A stretch of DNA of 5,595 bases from Clostridiales bacterium. GTDB taxonomy: Bacteria; Bacillota; Clostridia; Lachnospirales; WQUN01. Within the stretch, counting starts at the first letter, position 1. Each line of letters starts with the position of its first letter. The position numbers and the translations under genes are program-made. A model generated the notes under the pieces. That model saw nothing but the letters and a program-made list of their open reading frames with translations. It did not search any database and had not been told where the DNA came from. The stretch lies in contig JAISRJ010000017.1 of the NCBI GenBank assembly GCA_031273705.1, positions 1 through 5,595 of the forward strand, read 5' to 3'. Of this stretch, positions 5,500-5,595 are shown piece after piece.

Positions 5500-5595
5500 C
5501 TATAAACCCTTTTCGACCTTTGGCGTGGCTGGACGTCCGCGCTTACGCTTTGGCTTCTGTCGTGATGTGTAAACCGGCTTACAACCTTCGGGTAT
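5500..5595 (-). CDS. C-terminal tail of an unidentified basic protein (partial)
   Basis: Read on the minus strand from the window edge, 31 codons are open and end at TAG (complement of 5500-5502). The tail is very basic and contains RKRGRPATPK, with the RGRP core of an AT-hook-like minor-groove-binding motif, near the C-terminus; a VEKGL ending follows. Such tails occur on DNA-binding, replication, relaxase and recombinase proteins, but 31 residues are not enough to identify a family. The strong terminator at 5382-5422 lies about 80 bases downstream in its direction of transcription, which supports this being a real gene end. It converges with everything else in the window. Its start and main domain lie beyond base 5595. 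Confidence 0.6.
   Translation of the reverse strand: MPEGCKPVYTSRQKPKRKRGRPATPKVEKGL

Overview
The window looks like chromosomal or, more likely, accessory DNA of an anaerobic Firmicute (Clostridia-like). This rests on moderate-to-low GC by eye, strong AGGAGG-type ribosome binding sites, tightly packed and overlapping genes, and the closeness in type of the encoded proteins to low-GC Gram-positive families. No species can be named from the sequence alone, and no integrase, relaxase or insertion sequence is visible. The mobile-element idea is therefore an inference from the mixed gene content and the regulator-plus-repeats region on the right.

Left part (1-4284) is one co-directional operon on the + strand that begins upstream of the window. 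In order it holds: the C-terminal end of a heavy-metal-associated (HMA) domain protein; a small DUF454/YbaN-type membrane protein; a CydD-type ABC half-transporter; a CydC-type ABC half-transporter; and a small cysteine-rich protein of the YgbA family (Pfam 'nitrous oxide-stimulated promoter'). Gaps are 13 and 19 bases, followed by a 4-base ATGA overlap and a 1-base TGATG overlap, so the last three genes are probably translationally coupled. The two ABC proteins should form a CydDC-like heterodimer, a family linked to thiol and heme handling. Together with a metal-binding domain and a protein of a nitrosative-stress-linked family, this suggests a redox, metal or nitric-oxide stress module. No cytochrome bd genes are present in the window.

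Middle part (4285-5186): after a 137-base gap with a possible terminator or attenuator comes a gene for an OmpR-type winged-helix regulator. Its receiver domain lacks the usual phosphorylation site (Asn at the Asp position, Lys at an acidic-pocket position). Its reading frame is cut by a single in-frame TAA inside the DNA-binding domain; the rest of that domain continues undamaged in the same frame to 5123. A good intrinsic terminator follows.

Right part (5187-5595) has no convincing protein gene on the + strand but is highly structured. Four tandem 11-base A-rich repeats (5201-5244) sit just upstream of a perfect TATAAT (5255-5260). Next come a long imperfect hairpin (5280-5319) and a very strong, probably bidirectional terminator (5382-5422). 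This reads as a regulated promoter making a short terminated RNA of about 155 bases, possibly the target of the neighbouring OmpR-type regulator. From the other side, the basic C-terminal tail of a minus-strand protein of unknown function enters the window and ends at 5500.
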